NCBI RefSeq assembly: GCF_005239225.2
Contig: NC_133294.1
Location: 23,410,537 to 23,474,536 of the forward strand
Direction: 5' to 3'
Source of the DNA: Populus alba
Lineage: Eukaryota; Streptophyta; Magnoliopsida; Malpighiales; Salicaceae
Length of the DNA: 64,000 bases
Shown here in pieces: positions 30,545 to 43,179 of this stretch. Position numbers and translations under genes: made by a program. The stretch's first letter is position 1. The number at the start of each line of letters is the position of its first letter. Under the pieces are notes generated by a model. The model ran no database searches. It was not told the DNA's origin and was given only the letters and a program-made list of their open reading frames with translations.

Positions 30545-33350
30545 TGACACGATCAAAGAGTTGATGTCTTATCCCAAGTGTAGGAGTGCGAAGTAATAAA
30601 TAACCCGGCAAGACCGGGGTCAAACCACATAGAGGTTAACTATAAAAACTATAAATGATGATGATGATGATGAGGTAAAGAGGACTTTGAGATGTAAGAT
30701 TAATGTGAAGATTAAATAAGGATAAAAACAATTGTCAAGGTTAGAGGATCCACTAATAGTATTAGAAATAAGTATAGTATAAACTCTTTTTATTAATCAA
30801 CTGGAAACCACACACAAAGGAGGTTCTAATCGGATGATTTATCCTTAATAGTTCATTATAAATTTTTAACATTGTCATAACCCAAATTTTGACTTCTATT
30901 TTATTAAAAAAAATGTGTGAAATGATAAAAATAAGAAATGAATTGAAATTTGGGCCAAGACAACATAAATTGGAAGTTTTGGGATTTAATTAAACTGGAA
31001 ATGTTTAGTTAATGAAATCAGGGACCTAATTGTTAAATGTTAGAAGTTCAGGGGGCAAGTTGAAAATGGCCATTTCAAGAAAATGGTGCCGTTTCTGAAT
31101 CCATTTTTCTCCGCCTTCTTCCTCGCCTAAGGGAGACCGGTTCAGCAGGAAATCTGCAACTATAGATTGTGGTACACGATGTAGTCCAAGTCCTCAATTT
31201 TTATGGCTCACTCCCAAGATCATTACCATGTTCTCTGGCTTTATAAAAGCTAAAGAAAGAACAAACAGAAAGGGGATGAAAACAGGGCATAAAACACAAC
31301 AAAAAAGGCAAATATATAGGGGAGAAATCGGCAGGAGAAAGAGAGAAGCAAAGGGGGAAGATGGAGAAGACGGGCAGAAAGGAGATCACAGAATTGTGGA
31401 AACACGGAGAACAAACAAGAAACAAAGAGCAAAGGAGAAAGGCAGCAAGGGCAAGAACTAGAGAAAGCTTTGGTCCAACCAACCCGCAGCACTAGGATCC
31501 TTACCATCATAGTCTTTGTCCAGAGTTGAGGAATTTGAAAGCAGAGACTAAAAGATTTTCTTCCCAAACACAATCTCATAGGAAAAAAAAAAAGAAAAGA
31601 AAACAGAGAGGAAAGCAAGCAAAGGAAAAAAAAAAAAAAGAACAAGAGGAGGCAGCGTCATCAATCCAACGTAGCACGCCATCACCTTCATTCTAGGAAA
31701 ACAAGCAAAGGAAAAAAATAAGGTTTGAAATTTATTTTGTTTTTATAACTACATAATATTTACCAACGTTAAAGTTGTAAATATCCGTACTTAAATATTC
31801 ATTTGGCGCCAGAGTCAGGAATATTACACACAAACCATCGTAGCGTAAACCAATAAAATATTAGCAATTTATGACAAAATCAGCAATAAAATATTAGCAA
31901 TTTATGACGCTCAAGGGGTGATAAGATCTTTTCTTTTGTGTAACCAATCTCTTATCATAAAATCTCTGTTGACCAGTTAGGGTTCCTAGTAAACATAATA
32001 CTAGGTGGCGACTCCTTAAAATAAGACCATTCCGCATCAAAGAATAGGATGCCAGAAATTCATTCTTTTCCATGAAATTTTTTTAAGGCCGCCACAATGT
32101 TGGATGCGACAAACATAATCATATTAATTATCTTATTTTAGTAACACCATATTTTTAAATATTGTCAGGAATTCATGATGTTAACTTATGTTAACAACAA
32201 ATCAAGTTCCTTTCATAGCACATGTGTAGGTTATACCATACGGGTGGCTATGAATGTGCCAAGCATTTGTTGTACCAAGTGTTATACAACACAAATCTAG
32301 ATTAATCATTTAACAAGCAAGGTATTAAGAATTAGTAAGATAAAAAGATAAGACATGTTAATAACAAACTTTCTTGGATATAAACATTGAAGTCCATGTT
32401 GAGTTTATATTATACCTATTCTAACACCATTAGTGAAACCTTTTCACCTTGACATAATAAACTTAGCTAAACATAATAAAAAAGATAAACATAAATAAAC
32501 AACATAAGAACATAAGTATAGCAAAGGAAATTAAAAGCATAAACAAGAGATTAAGAAAAATATAACATGAAATAAAACTTAAACATTACAAAAATATAAA
32601 GAAAGAAATAAAGAGCATGATCTTGATATGAAAACCAAGATGCCTAAATGCATGGCAAATGCCTCCTTTTATAGGAAAAAAATTGAAACTATTGACTTGA
32701 TGACTAATTGTGGAGTGGATGGCCACATCTTGACTTGGTGACAATCCTTATCTTCTTGTGTGAACAAAACATCATTGCTAACGTCAGAATTTGAACAGAT
32801 TTAAGCATGAAAGTTCTAGGAAATTGTCTCAGGTTTCGAACATAGAAGGAATCGGTGCATTTGGACTTCTAGAACTCGAGATATGGGCTAAACACTGAAT
32901 AATATCTGGGCTGCAGGATAGATTCAGACTTCTCTGTTGTTGCTATAATTTGAACTTAAAAACAACATTTATGAATCTTGCACTTCTCATGAAAGTTTTA
33001 GGCCTATGTCTTAGCTTTCCATCCATATAGAGCACACATAAATCCAAGTTCTATAGTTCCAGTTATGACCCAATGACTGAACAGTGTTCCATTTTGGACT
33101 AAAGCAGCATCTCTTTTCTAAGCTTAGCCCTCTCTTTGCCTTCTCAATTTCAGCAGTTAAAATCATCAATCAATCCCTTGATTTATGTGATAGGCATGCA
33201 TTTAAGATAAACATTTACCATAAATTGAAGGTATCTTATATTATTAGATATGTTATTATAAAATATACTCTAGTTAAGGAGTTATTGATACTTCAAGTGC
33301 AAAATAATGATATAAAACCTTGATAAAAATACACTTTTAAGTACTAATCA
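30545..33350 (-). repeat. 5' LTR of the Athila-like element, with a nested solo LTR
   Basis: Homologous to the solo LTR 1273-3005: both start TGACACGA(C/T)C and end AAGTACTAATCA on the plus strand. Removing the nested solo LTR 30873-32111 and one target copy leaves about 1,562 bp. Its upper edge abuts 'ctgtc' (33351), the expected first copy of the target duplication. The second copy should lie with the missing 3' LTR outside this window. Confidence 0.88.
30873..32111 (+). mobile_element. Solo LTR related to the Ogre/Tat group
   Basis: 1,239 bp, TGTCATAACCC...TTGGATGCGACA, flanked by the perfect duplication AACAT (30868-30872 and 32112-32116). The homologous uninterrupted site is in the other LTR near 1776. 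Plus orientation is inferred from the conserved U5 block 'ctaggtggcgactcc' at 32002-32015. It is rich in purine tracts (31240-31460, 31560-31640), which give long but meaningless open frames on both strands. Confidence 0.9.
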
Positions 33351-33759
33351 CTGTCTGTATTAGGGATGGAATCCTAGTCATTAGATGACAATGAGGCTCT
33401 TCTCTGCATCCTCTTCCACAGCTAGCACCGTGAGGTACAAAATTGTTCCCTTACTAAACCGTTCTCTCTCGCAGCTACAATCCTAGTGTGAAAAGGGGGG
33501 CCTGTCTTGTACAATGCAAGGATGAGAGAATTAAAAATAAAAGCAGGAAACGATTTTAGAGGAGGGAAATAGTTGCAGATGGGGAAGTACTATTATAAAA
33601 AAATGCAAATGAATAGTACCATTTACCATGCTAATTAATTCAAGATGGGGCTGTTTCAAAATGGCGCCATCTTGTTTCCTTAGCTAAATAAGGGAAAAAC
33701 AATGCGAATTAATATGTAAAATAATGGCAATGTCGTTTGTTGCTGAAACACAAGGCAAA
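33351..33759. other. Unassigned 409 bp beside the Athila-like 5' LTR
   Basis: No coding sequence recognised. It may belong to the 3' LTR of the second Ogre/Tat element (which would mean the Athila-like element jumped into that LTR), but clear similarity to the 5' LTR copy at 47900-48300 could not be seen by eye. Confidence 0.35.
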
Positions 33760-34623
33760 GGTATGCAAAGAAACAACCACGTCATCTAGTGCGACAGATT
33801 TTTTGTCATTTTCAAACCTTGTCCCTGTTATTCATTTCTTCAAACCCAACAAAGTTTCTTCCAATTTCATCTACAATTAACTCCCTGTAAATTTGGGCTA
33901 GAATCCTTCTCGCGACAGGATTCTCTGCTTTCACAAGAGATATTCAAATAGGAATATCTTAAGCTTCTAATATCAAAATCAGGTGATTCAAAAACCCAAA
34001 TTTATCTACACATACAGGAATACAACTTTCATGAAGGATTCAAAGTAAGATAAAATCATTTTGAAGAACAGAATCTGACCACAATCTGGTTGGTCAAAAT
34101 AAGTCTCTTGATTTGATTTGGAAATTGACAATCCCGAGTGTGCCATTATGACTGAGAGTCTAACATAAGAATAATGATCCCTAGGACCCAATAAAGGTGA
34201 AAATCAATTCTTTAACATGTCATGAATGAAATAATATAGCTGGGTTGGTCAGATATTACACAAAACCAAGTAGAATCAAGGTCAAAGTTGAAAAAGAGTT
34301 GGTTTACAACAGAATTGTGACTGTAGCAGAATCAGTTTTCAGTACAAATTTTGAGGGATTTTTCTAACCTTAAAGACCAGATAAAGAAGGAACGAATTTA
34401 GCATTATAAGGATCCTAATTAGCCTAAGAATCTTGACAATTTTGGGAGCAATGGGGAAGGATAAAGAAAGCAGAAGACGGCTGAAACAGGGTTAAAAAAA
34501 CATCTCTTTCTTCTCCGCTTCTATCAATTTCCTAGCAATCCTGAACTAAAATTCCTGCTTTCGATTCAAAAGGGACATACACCATCTCCATTAGCATGTG
34601 GGGCCCTAAAATGAGTAACAACA
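33760..34623 (-). repeat. Partial 3' LTR (U3 end) of the second Ogre/Tat element
   Basis: Ends GAGTAACAACA at 34623, as in the first element. It matches about 48310-49262 of the 5' LTR ('aggattctctgctttcaca.gagatattcaaat', 'ccctaggacccaataaaggtga', 'agcattat'). The remainder of the LTR is missing or unrecognisable below 33760. Confidence 0.75.
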
Positions 34624-34640
34624 AATGCCCTCTTTTTATG
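34624..34640 (-). other. Polypurine tract of the second Ogre/Tat element
   Basis: The minus strand reads CATAAAAAGAGGGCATT directly before the LTR start TGTTGTTACTC, the counterpart of 8895-8909. Confidence 0.8.
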
Positions 34641-34714
34641 AAACTTGCGAAGCTAAGACTTGAGTAGCAAGTTTTGTAAAGATTGAAATGATTGATAAAA
34701 CCTAAGAACTTAAT

Positions 34715-35370
34715 GCTTTCTTAAAGATGGTCTCATTATCAGGTGAACTACCCATTTTAAAAAACTCTATGTTTTTCTAAAGATGGTCTCAATATCGGGT
34801 GATCTGCTCATTTTGCAATTCAAAAGTATCTTAAAAGTGGTCTCAATGCCCCAGGTGACTTGCCCGTTTAGAAAACTCCACACTTTTCTAAAGATGGTTT
34901 CAATATCTGGTGACCTGCCCGTTTTTCTATTTAACATATTTTCATAAAAAATCCACACTTTTTCTAAAATGGTCTTAATATCAGGTGACTTGCCTGTTTG
35001 CAATTTAGCAGATTTTTAGAAAAACTCTCACGGCTTTTCTAAAATGTCTCAATATCGGGTGACCTGCCCGTTTTAAAATGTTTTTAAAAAAACACCAAGC
35101 TTTTTGAAAAAAAATGGTCTTAATATCCAGTGACTTGCCTGTTTTAAAGATTTTTAGAAAAACTCCATGCTTTTTCCAAAAAATGGTCTCAATGTTGGGT
35201 AACCTGCCCGTTTTAAGATTTTTAGAAAAACTACATTTTTTTCTAAAAGATGGTCTCAATATCGGGTGACCTGCCTATTTTTATATATATATATATATTT
35301 AAGAAAAAACTCCATGTTTTTTCTAAAAAATGGTCTCAATGTCCTGCCTGTTTTGAATTTCAAAAAGAAA
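34715..35370 (-). repeat. 3' UTR tandem repeats, diverged 60-75-bp units
   Basis: About nine units of 'ggtctcaatatcgggtgacctgcccgttttaaaa' plus an A/T-rich 'ttttagaaaaactcca..cttttctaaa' linker. The 'ggtctca...gggtgacctgccc' core is the same family as the satellite of the first element, at the same place in the retrotransposon, but unit length and linker differ and there is no higher-order pattern. Confidence 0.85.
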
Positions 35371-36203
35371 CATCTTACCTTGAGGAATGAAGCAGTGTTG
35401 GTTCACAATTCCTATTCTTTTCCATAGTTCCATTGACCTTAGACTTTGTATCTTAGCGGTTCCTAAAAACTTGGAACTATTTTGGCTTTTGCCATACCTT
35501 TTGCTGCTAGGTTAGTGTTATGACAATATAGTATGTATGTTTTTGCATAACTATTTTGGAAACATAGGCCCCCCTTTCCATTGTAAACTTCTTCGAAGTC
35601 CTGTTTCCATTTGTTTGCCCGACCTATCCTCTTGAACCAGAATATGCTCCACGTGCTCCATTTCCTATCCTTTTCATGCTTGATAAAGAGATCTCTAGTT
35701 TCTTATTGGGCCCTTTCTTGCTCCATTGAATATCGTCTTATATTATACTTTTGTAATTGTTTTAATTGCCTTTCCTATTTTAAAAAAAAAAACTATTTTA
35801 AGAGGAACACTCAAAAGATTTGGTTTTGTTCATAAAAACTAAAACTTTCAATGCAATCATCATATTATGTCTTAAGCAATTCCTAAAAAGGTGTTTTAGA
35901 AGTTTTTATGATGACACCCTTTAATGTTTGGCTTTGGTTCATTATGGACCTATATGTGTAACTTTTGCCCCTAGTGTGGTATGCAATACAAGTCAGGTTT
36001 AGCTCTGGTTTGGTTCCCTCCAAGTTAGGCATTGGTTGAGTCATTTTGAGCATATTATGATTCCTTAGTCATGCATAAAATTAGTTCTTTTAAGTAAAAG
36101 ATTTTGAATGCTATGAGATCATGCGCTTTATGAAGAAAAGGTTCTTTATAGAGAGAATTCATGGCCAAACTTTATTTTATTGATTGGGAAAACATGGAAT
36201 ACA
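35371..36203 (-). other. 3' UTR of the second Ogre/Tat element, non-repeated part
   Basis: Homologous to 11350-12106 ('gcttttgcc', 'gttagtgttatgacaatata', 'cttgctccattga'). No conserved ORF was found. It separates the integrase stop from the repeat units. Confidence 0.6.
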
Positions 36204-39200
36204 TCAAGCATAATATTTCTTTACAGAGTTAGAATTCACATGTCTAACTAAATCTTCTCCATCCATTCTAGACAATAACATAGCTCCTTCTAAAAAAGCT
36301 TTCTTTACCATGTAAGGGCCATCATAGTTTGGTGCCCATTTACTCTGATCTTCTCCTATAAATTCAGTACAAGGTCTGCTTCTTGGAATCTTCGAGGTCG
36401 AACCTTTTTATCATATGATTTGGCCATCCTTCTTTGGTAGAGTTGATGATGACAAATTACAGGTATCCTCTTCTCACTTATCAAATTCAGTTGTTCATAT
36501 CTAACTTTTTCCCATACTATCTCTTCAAGCTTAGAGTCTATCAATACTCTCAATGATGGGATCTCTACTTCTAAAGGCATCACTGCCTCTATTCCATATA
36601 CAAAAGTGTATGGGGTGGCTCATGTTAAAGTTTGGACTATGGTGCAGTATGTATGAAGGGCAAATGATAACATCTTATGCCAATCCTTATAGGTGACTAC
36701 CATCTTCTGAATAATCTTCTTGACATTCTTGTTACCAGCTTCTACCGCACCATTCATCTTTGGCCTATATGGCGAGGAATTGGAATGCTTGATTTTTCAT
36801 TTAGCACAGAGTTCTATTATCATCTTGCCATTGAAGTTCTGGGCAATATCAGTTATGATCTTTTCTGGCGAACCATATCGACAGATCAAATCTCTTTCCA
36901 TAAATTTCTTCACCACCTTTTGCATCACATGAGCAAATGAACCGACTTCTACCCATTTTGTAAAGTAGTCAATAGCTATGAGAATAAACCTATGAACATT
37001 GCTGGCTTTTGGGTTGATAGGCCCAATCACATGATTCCCCATATTGCAAAAGGCCATGGAGATGTTAGGTTAAATAGAGGAGCCGGAGGGGCATTGATTT
37101 TGTCACCGTACATCTGGCACTTATGGCATTTTTGGACATATTCGAAGCAATCCTTCTCTAATGCCATCTAGAAGTAACTGACCCTTTTGCATGTCCACTA
37201 GCATAGGTTGAGCAAATCCGTTTCTGGACTTCCCATAATGCGTTTTTGGCCTCAATTTCATCCAAACATCTCAACAAAGTCCCATCGGATGACTTCTTAT
37301 CGATTTTGGATGCCCCCATGGGATATGCCTAGTTTTGGATAAAATTCTTTATATCATAGTACCAAGGGTTTCCATCCATTTCTCTTTCGATTGAGCAACA
37401 ATGAGTTGAGTTATTTTTTATATCACTATGCACTAGTTATACCTTGTGCCTAAAGTCTATTCTAGCTATAGAAGCTAGTGTAGCTAAAGCATCAACAAAC
37501 TAGTTTCCTTCTCTTTCTAGATGATTGAAATCTATTTCCTCTAATTCTCTAGCCAGTTTAGACAGGTATTTTTGGTAAGGTCTCATCTTCTTTATCTTGA
37601 TTTTCCATTCTCCTTTCACTTGGCAAATAATCAGCATTGAGTCTCTATACACATCTATCTTTCTAATATTTAGCTCTCATGCAGCTTCTAACTCGATAAT
37701 GCAAGCTTCATACTCAATCGTGTTGTTAGTGCACCCGAACTGTACCTTAACTAAAACTGGATACTGTTTCTTATCAAAAGAGATTATCACTGCACCTACT
37801 CCATTACCACATACATTTACAGCACCATCAAAGTACATAGTCCACCAATATGATTTCCCTCCCTCGATTAAAAGCACATCTTTATTAGGAAAATCAAAGT
37901 TCAATGGCTTATAATTTTCTTTAGCATTGTCAGCCAGGTGATCAATAATAACACTCCCTTTCACAACTTTCCTCATCATATATACTATGTCATATTTAGC
38001 CAGCAGAACTTGCCTTCTTGCTATTCGACTTGACATATAGGGCTTTTCACAGATGCACCTCAACGAGTCTAATTTTGAAATTAACCACGTAGTATGATAC
38101 AACATATATTAATGCAACCTCTTTGTAGCCTATATGAGCACACAATATAGTTTCTCAATCACAATATACCTAACCTCGGATTCTGTGAACTTCTTGCTGA
38201 AGTAATAAATGGCCCTTTCCTTTCTTCCAATCTCGTCATGTTGGCCAAGTACACATCCCATTGCTATTTCAGTTATTGTTACGTATAATATCAACGGCCT
38301 TTCTGGTATAGGAGGAAAAAACAGGGGTGGATACAGTAGGTACTGCTTGATTTTCTCGAAAGCTTCTTCGCACTTTTCATTCTAAATTCCAGGATTCTTC
38401 TTCCTTAACAAACAAAAGATTAGGTCACAAGAAAATTGGGATATAAACTAGGCAATGTAATTTAACCTTTCTAAGAATCCTCTTACATCCTTCTCAGTCT
38501 TGGAAGCTGTCATAAATAAAATAGCCCTTGCTTTGTCAGGATTCACTTCTATCCCTTTGTCACTTACCACAAATCCCAACAACTTCCTAAATTTTACCCC
38601 GAATGAACACTTTGCAGGGTTAAGCCTCAACTTATACTTTCTTAGTCTTCCAAATACTTTCTTCAATAATTGGACATGATTCTCTCCTTCTCTAGATTTA
38701 GCAATCATATCATCCACATATACCTCAATCTCCTTATGCATCATATCATGAAATAAAGTCACCATGGCCCTTTGGTAGGTGGCCCCATCATTCTTTAACC
38801 CAAATGGTATGACCTTGTAACAAAAGGTTCCCCATAGTGTTACAAATGTTGTCTTCTCCTTATCCTCATGCGCCATTTTTATCTTATTGTAGCCTAAAAA
38901 TCCATCCATAAAGGAATATGTGGAGCTACGTGCTACATTGTCAACTAGCATATCTATGTGTGGTAGTGGAAAATTGTCTTTAGAGCTCACCCTGTTTAAG
39001 TTCTTAAAGTCCACACAAACTTCAATTTTATCTTCCTTTTTGGGTACTACCACTATATTGGATACCCATTGTGGATACTTGACCACCTCTAGCAAACCAA
39101 CATTCCATTGTTTTTCAATTTCTGCCTTTACTTTGATAAAGACCTCCGAATGAGTTCTCCTCAACATTTCTTAACTGGCTTGCATCCTTCTACCAGTGGT

Positions 39201-39510
39201 ACCCTATGTACTACAATATCGGTATCCAAACCAGGTATATCCTCGTAGGACCAGGCAAAACATCTATATAATCTCAAAGTAATACAATCAACTCTTCTCT
39301 TTCTTTAGGAGTGCTCATAGTCCATATCTTCAACTCTCTCTTAATTTCCTTATTGCCCACATCTATGGTTTCCAGTTCCTCTTTAATAGGTTTCCAAGCT
39401 TGTTCATGCTGCTTTATTAGTTTTATGAATTCCCTAATGTTATTTTCATCTTATTCTTGCTCTTCTACAACTACTGTGTATTCTTTAAAGTTCCGCTTTC
39501 AGGGTTCTTA
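36204..39510 (-). pseudogene. Pol of the second Ogre/Tat element (degraded)
   Basis: RT (39167-38448) has 'VCVDFKNLNRVSSKDNFPLP', 'MPFGLKN'-like 'IPFGLKNDGATYQRAM' and intact YVDD. RNase H runs to about 37900 ('LISKLDSLRCICEKPYMSSR'). The second RNase H begins 'MYFDGAVNVCGNGVGAVIIS'. Integrase spans about 37330-36204. Its first catalytic Asp region is broken by a one-base loss ('WGI' then frame change, 'NHVIGPINPKA'), while the Glu region 'SPYRPKMNGAVEAGNKN' is intact, the reverse of the first copy. The C-terminus has an internal deletion around 36356. Stops are frequent, so no function is expected. Confidence 0.88.
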
Positions 39511-39719
39511 AAGCGAAAAGTGATGTGTAAATGCACAGTAAAACATCAAGATGAACTTTAAAAATGCATGTCTTATTAAAAGGAAAAGGTTGGATAAAAA
39601 ACAAAGATAAAATCCAATTGATCTTGAGCCTCGATTGTTAACAAAAAAGAAACAAAACAGAAAAGAAAAAAAAACATAGACAATATCATAATCAAACAAG
39701 CATTACTGATTATATTTTG
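39511..39719 (-). other. Former intron of the second Ogre/Tat element
   Basis: Aligns with the predicted 208-bp intron of the first element and is equally T-rich on the minus strand. Donor (ATAATC) and acceptor (TTTAAG) have lost the usual GT and the tidy CAG, so splicing here would fail. Confidence 0.5.
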
Positions 39720-42700
39720 AACACCAATGGAGCTTCTCTCCCAATTCTAGAACTCCTCTCCCTTAGCTAGCTTACGAACGAAGGTCCTAGTAGCAACTTC
39801 TTCTAGAGTGTAGATGGTTAACTGCGACATCTCTTCATCTATCCTTCAAGAACATATGTATCTTTTGGGAATGAAACCCTGATTGGAGGGATAACTAAGT
39901 TTTCTTCTTTCAATCCTAACCATTCTATCTCCCTTCTTGCACCAGCAGCTCTCCTCTAATCCTCTTTCTTAGGCTTATATCCAATCCCAAACCTTTGTTC
40001 TGCAGCTTTTAGCTTTATTATATTAATCCTCTCAGATTTTCCACTTTCAACATCATATTGGAAAGGAGTCTTGTGCTTCAAAAAGCTTTTAACGACCATT
40101 TTGGTGGCCTCTGAGATCTCTGGTTTCCTCATCACAGTGTTCTCAGGCACCCATTCAGTATTCACAACCTTAAATGCATGAAGGTTTCCATCCCTACAGT
40201 CTTCAGCTTGAATGAATGGAACCTCCACATATCTCACAATTGAACGCCATTGGCATTGTTCTTCAAGCATTGATGCAGCGAAGAGGTGACAGCTCCCACA
40301 AAATGTATCCATAGCTTTCCTAATAACATACTATAGGAAAGGTGGATGTCCATCACTTGAAGGGTTACCAGAAAGACTTATGGACCCATGGCTAGTTAGA
40401 TCTCAATTGTCCCTATCACCTATCTTGGTGTGCTATTGTAAGCTCTAGCAGTTATCACACCTGGTTGTATGTGTGAGGGATCTACTAGCATCTCATCCAA
40501 CATCTACTTTGGTAACACATTAAGGAATGAGCCGTTATCAATAAGAACTTTGCCGATGAGATAATCTTTGCATCAAACTGTGACATACAGAGGTTTGTTG
40601 TGTCCAGTTCCCTCATCATCCAGCTCATCTTTAGTGAAATACAAGTAATTGGTAGCATGAATCCTCCCTACTAGATGCTTCATAGCCCTTTGTTCAATAT
40701 CTTGGGGCATATAAGCCTTATTCAGTACTTTTTGTAAAGCATTGCAATGCGACTCAGAGCTGAGTATTAATGACATGATGGAAATCTTGGTAGGAGTTTT
40801 CTTCAACTGATCCACTATACAATACTCACTATACTTCATCACCTTTAGGAACTCATTTGTCTCTGCCTCACTTACAGGTTTATTTACCTCAAGCTCTTTA
40901 TCAAGGTCAACCACCTCTTTATCCTTAGCTTTTCTTTGCTTCTCTAATTCCTCAGGTGTGAAACAATGGCCAATTTAGCTTAGTCCACTTATCTTAGTTT
41001 GGAAAAAAGGTAAGGGAGCTTCAATATTTGACGTATAACCATAATTGCTAGGCATTATTTTATAGTCTGCTTTGTTTACATATGAGGTCATAGTCAATAC
41101 CAACTTTGAGAGCCCATTATCTGTTGATTGGACCTTACACTTCTCCATATTCTCTATCATCTCTATCTTTTCATTGTCCGTTATACCCTCAATTCTTAGC
41201 TCTCCTAGAGTCAACATTCTTGTAACCTTTTGATGAAACTTGATACATTCATCAATGTGATGCACTTTTTTTTTATGGAATGGGCAAAAGTCACCTTTCC
41301 CCGTGCATCATTTAGTCGATTTCTCTAAGTGTCCAGACTATACCAACATACCATATAGCCTTGTCATGGTCATGTTTAGAACTTTCCCTTTGTTACCAAT
41401 CTCCATGGCATTCACCCCACTACTACCAGCAACATGTTTGGGTAAAGGATTTGTATTCATATTAGGCGAATCCTCAAAAGTGACCCACCCAACTTTGATT
41501 AGTTGTAACACCCTTTTCTTAAAGGCAACAAATGTCTCAATGCTATGACCTGCATTACCAACATGGTATTCACACGTCAATTCAGGATTATAACAGGTAG
41601 GGAAAGGTGGTTGCATAGGTGGTATCGGTATAGGATCTATCTGCTCGATATTTATCAATTTAGCATACAACTCCTTTAGGGTTATTGGTAAGGGTGGTAA
41701 TTGTTCTTCTGGTTGTCGGTTGTTTCTCCTTTGGTAATTGCTTTGGTTATTTGCTAGGAATTTTGTTTGATTGGGTTGGTTTGGGATGGAGGGTTTAACA
41801 AAGTTGATACTAGTGACTTGGGAGGTATGTGTTTGGTAGTTTTGGTAGTTTTTGTTTTTTCCTTTATATCCGCCTTCTAGGTTATTCACATCAGTTTCCT
41901 TCCTTTTTCCAACGAAACCTTTCTTCTTTACAGGTTTCACAATTCTCCCACCCTGGATTTCTTGTTCAATCCTCTCGGCAATCTACATAGTATCATAAAA
42001 ATGCTGGGTTGAGCTACCCATAAGATGCTCGTAGTATAGAGCCTTAAAAGTATTGGTGAATACTGTCACTATTTCCATTTCTATTAGTAGAGGTTGCATA
42101 TAGATGGCTTTGCCTCACCACTTTTGAGCGTAGCCCTCACGAACTTTTGACTTCCTTTCTCCATGGTCATAAAACTAGTCCTATCAAGAGCGATCTCTAG
42201 ATTGAACTTGTATTGCTTTTAAGAAAGCATCTGCCTCATATACCAGCTAAAGGAAGACCCTGTTAGGCTATCTTTGGAATAAGTAAATCAACATCTTATC
42301 ATCGTGGATAACTTTTACCATTTTGTTATAGTAGGATCGAAGATGAGTATTTGGGCATTACATCCCAATATACTTAACAAACTCTGGTACCTTGAACTTC
42401 TTTGGTATTACAATGCTAGGTATTAAGCACACTTCAGCTGCCTTAATATGGTCAAATAAATCATTTCCTTCAACCGCCCTTAACCTCTCTTCCAGAGTAG
42501 TCCACTTATCATCCCTCACACGATTAGAAAATCTGACGTCAAATGGATCTTTGTTTGTTAAATCCATTGCAATGGAAATTTGATCGTGCTGAACAGGATC
42601 AAGATGCTACTTATTCGAAGTATTTGCCCCTATATTCTGAAGAGTAACAAGGGTTTGAGCTGCTAGTGGTGCTTCATTGGGTTGGGTAGATGTTCCTTCT

Positions 42701-42819
42701 CCATCTTTACCTCTTAACAGTTGCTCGAGTAGACCAATTAGGTGTATGACATCATTCTAAACTCCCTCTAGCTCTCCCTAGTACTGAGCTTCAAGGTGTG
42801 ACCTCTCTTCGTCTTCCAT
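39720..42819 (-). pseudogene. Gag-protease of the second Ogre/Tat element (degraded)
   Basis: The minus-strand ATG at 42819 ('MEDEERSHLE') corresponds to 19099 in the first element. Recognisable blocks: 'DKWTTLEERLRAVEGNDLFD' and 'VPEFVKYIGM' (42567-42358), a finger-like 'CEYHVGNAGHSIETFVAFKK' at about 41540 (the final Cys is lost), 'MHHIDECIKFHQKVTRML' (41265), the linker 'LDKELEVNKPVSEAETNEFL' (40914) and protease remains around 'KVLIDNG' and 'YSMLL' (40600-40310), with several stops. A deletion of about 90 bp near 39840 removes part of the linker. Confidence 0.85.
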
Positions 42820-43179
42820 CCTTTTTCTTAGTCGAGTGTTGTGGATTCTAGAAGGGGGACGTATGTTTCACAACCTGTAGTGCATGCATAGACTTATAAG
42901 GAAATACATGATATAATGCATGATTATGATGAGACTACTTTCCATATCAAATATGGATGTGGCCTTTCCATGAATGATTGATGGCCACCACCTCATAAAC
43001 ATAGATTCACTTGTCACATTGCTTGTTAGGAGTAATGCCTTTCGAGTTGTTTGCTTCAGTAAGCTTGAATCATATTCATCAAGAGACATATTTTGCACAA
43101 AAGATGGGTCAATGCCCTTCTCATTAATGCTTGATAAGTTCATTACATTTTTTGAAAATATAAAGGAAATACAAATACA

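Noticed and set aside
31201..31645. Overlapping ORFs on both strands (77-131 aa)
   Set aside because: Purine/pyrimidine tract inside the solo LTR 30873-32111; low-complexity products on either strand.
33351..33355. CTGTC as a proven target duplication of the Athila-like element
   Set aside because: Only one copy is in the window; the apparent partner LTR at 1273-3005 has its own GACTC duplication and is a separate solo LTR.
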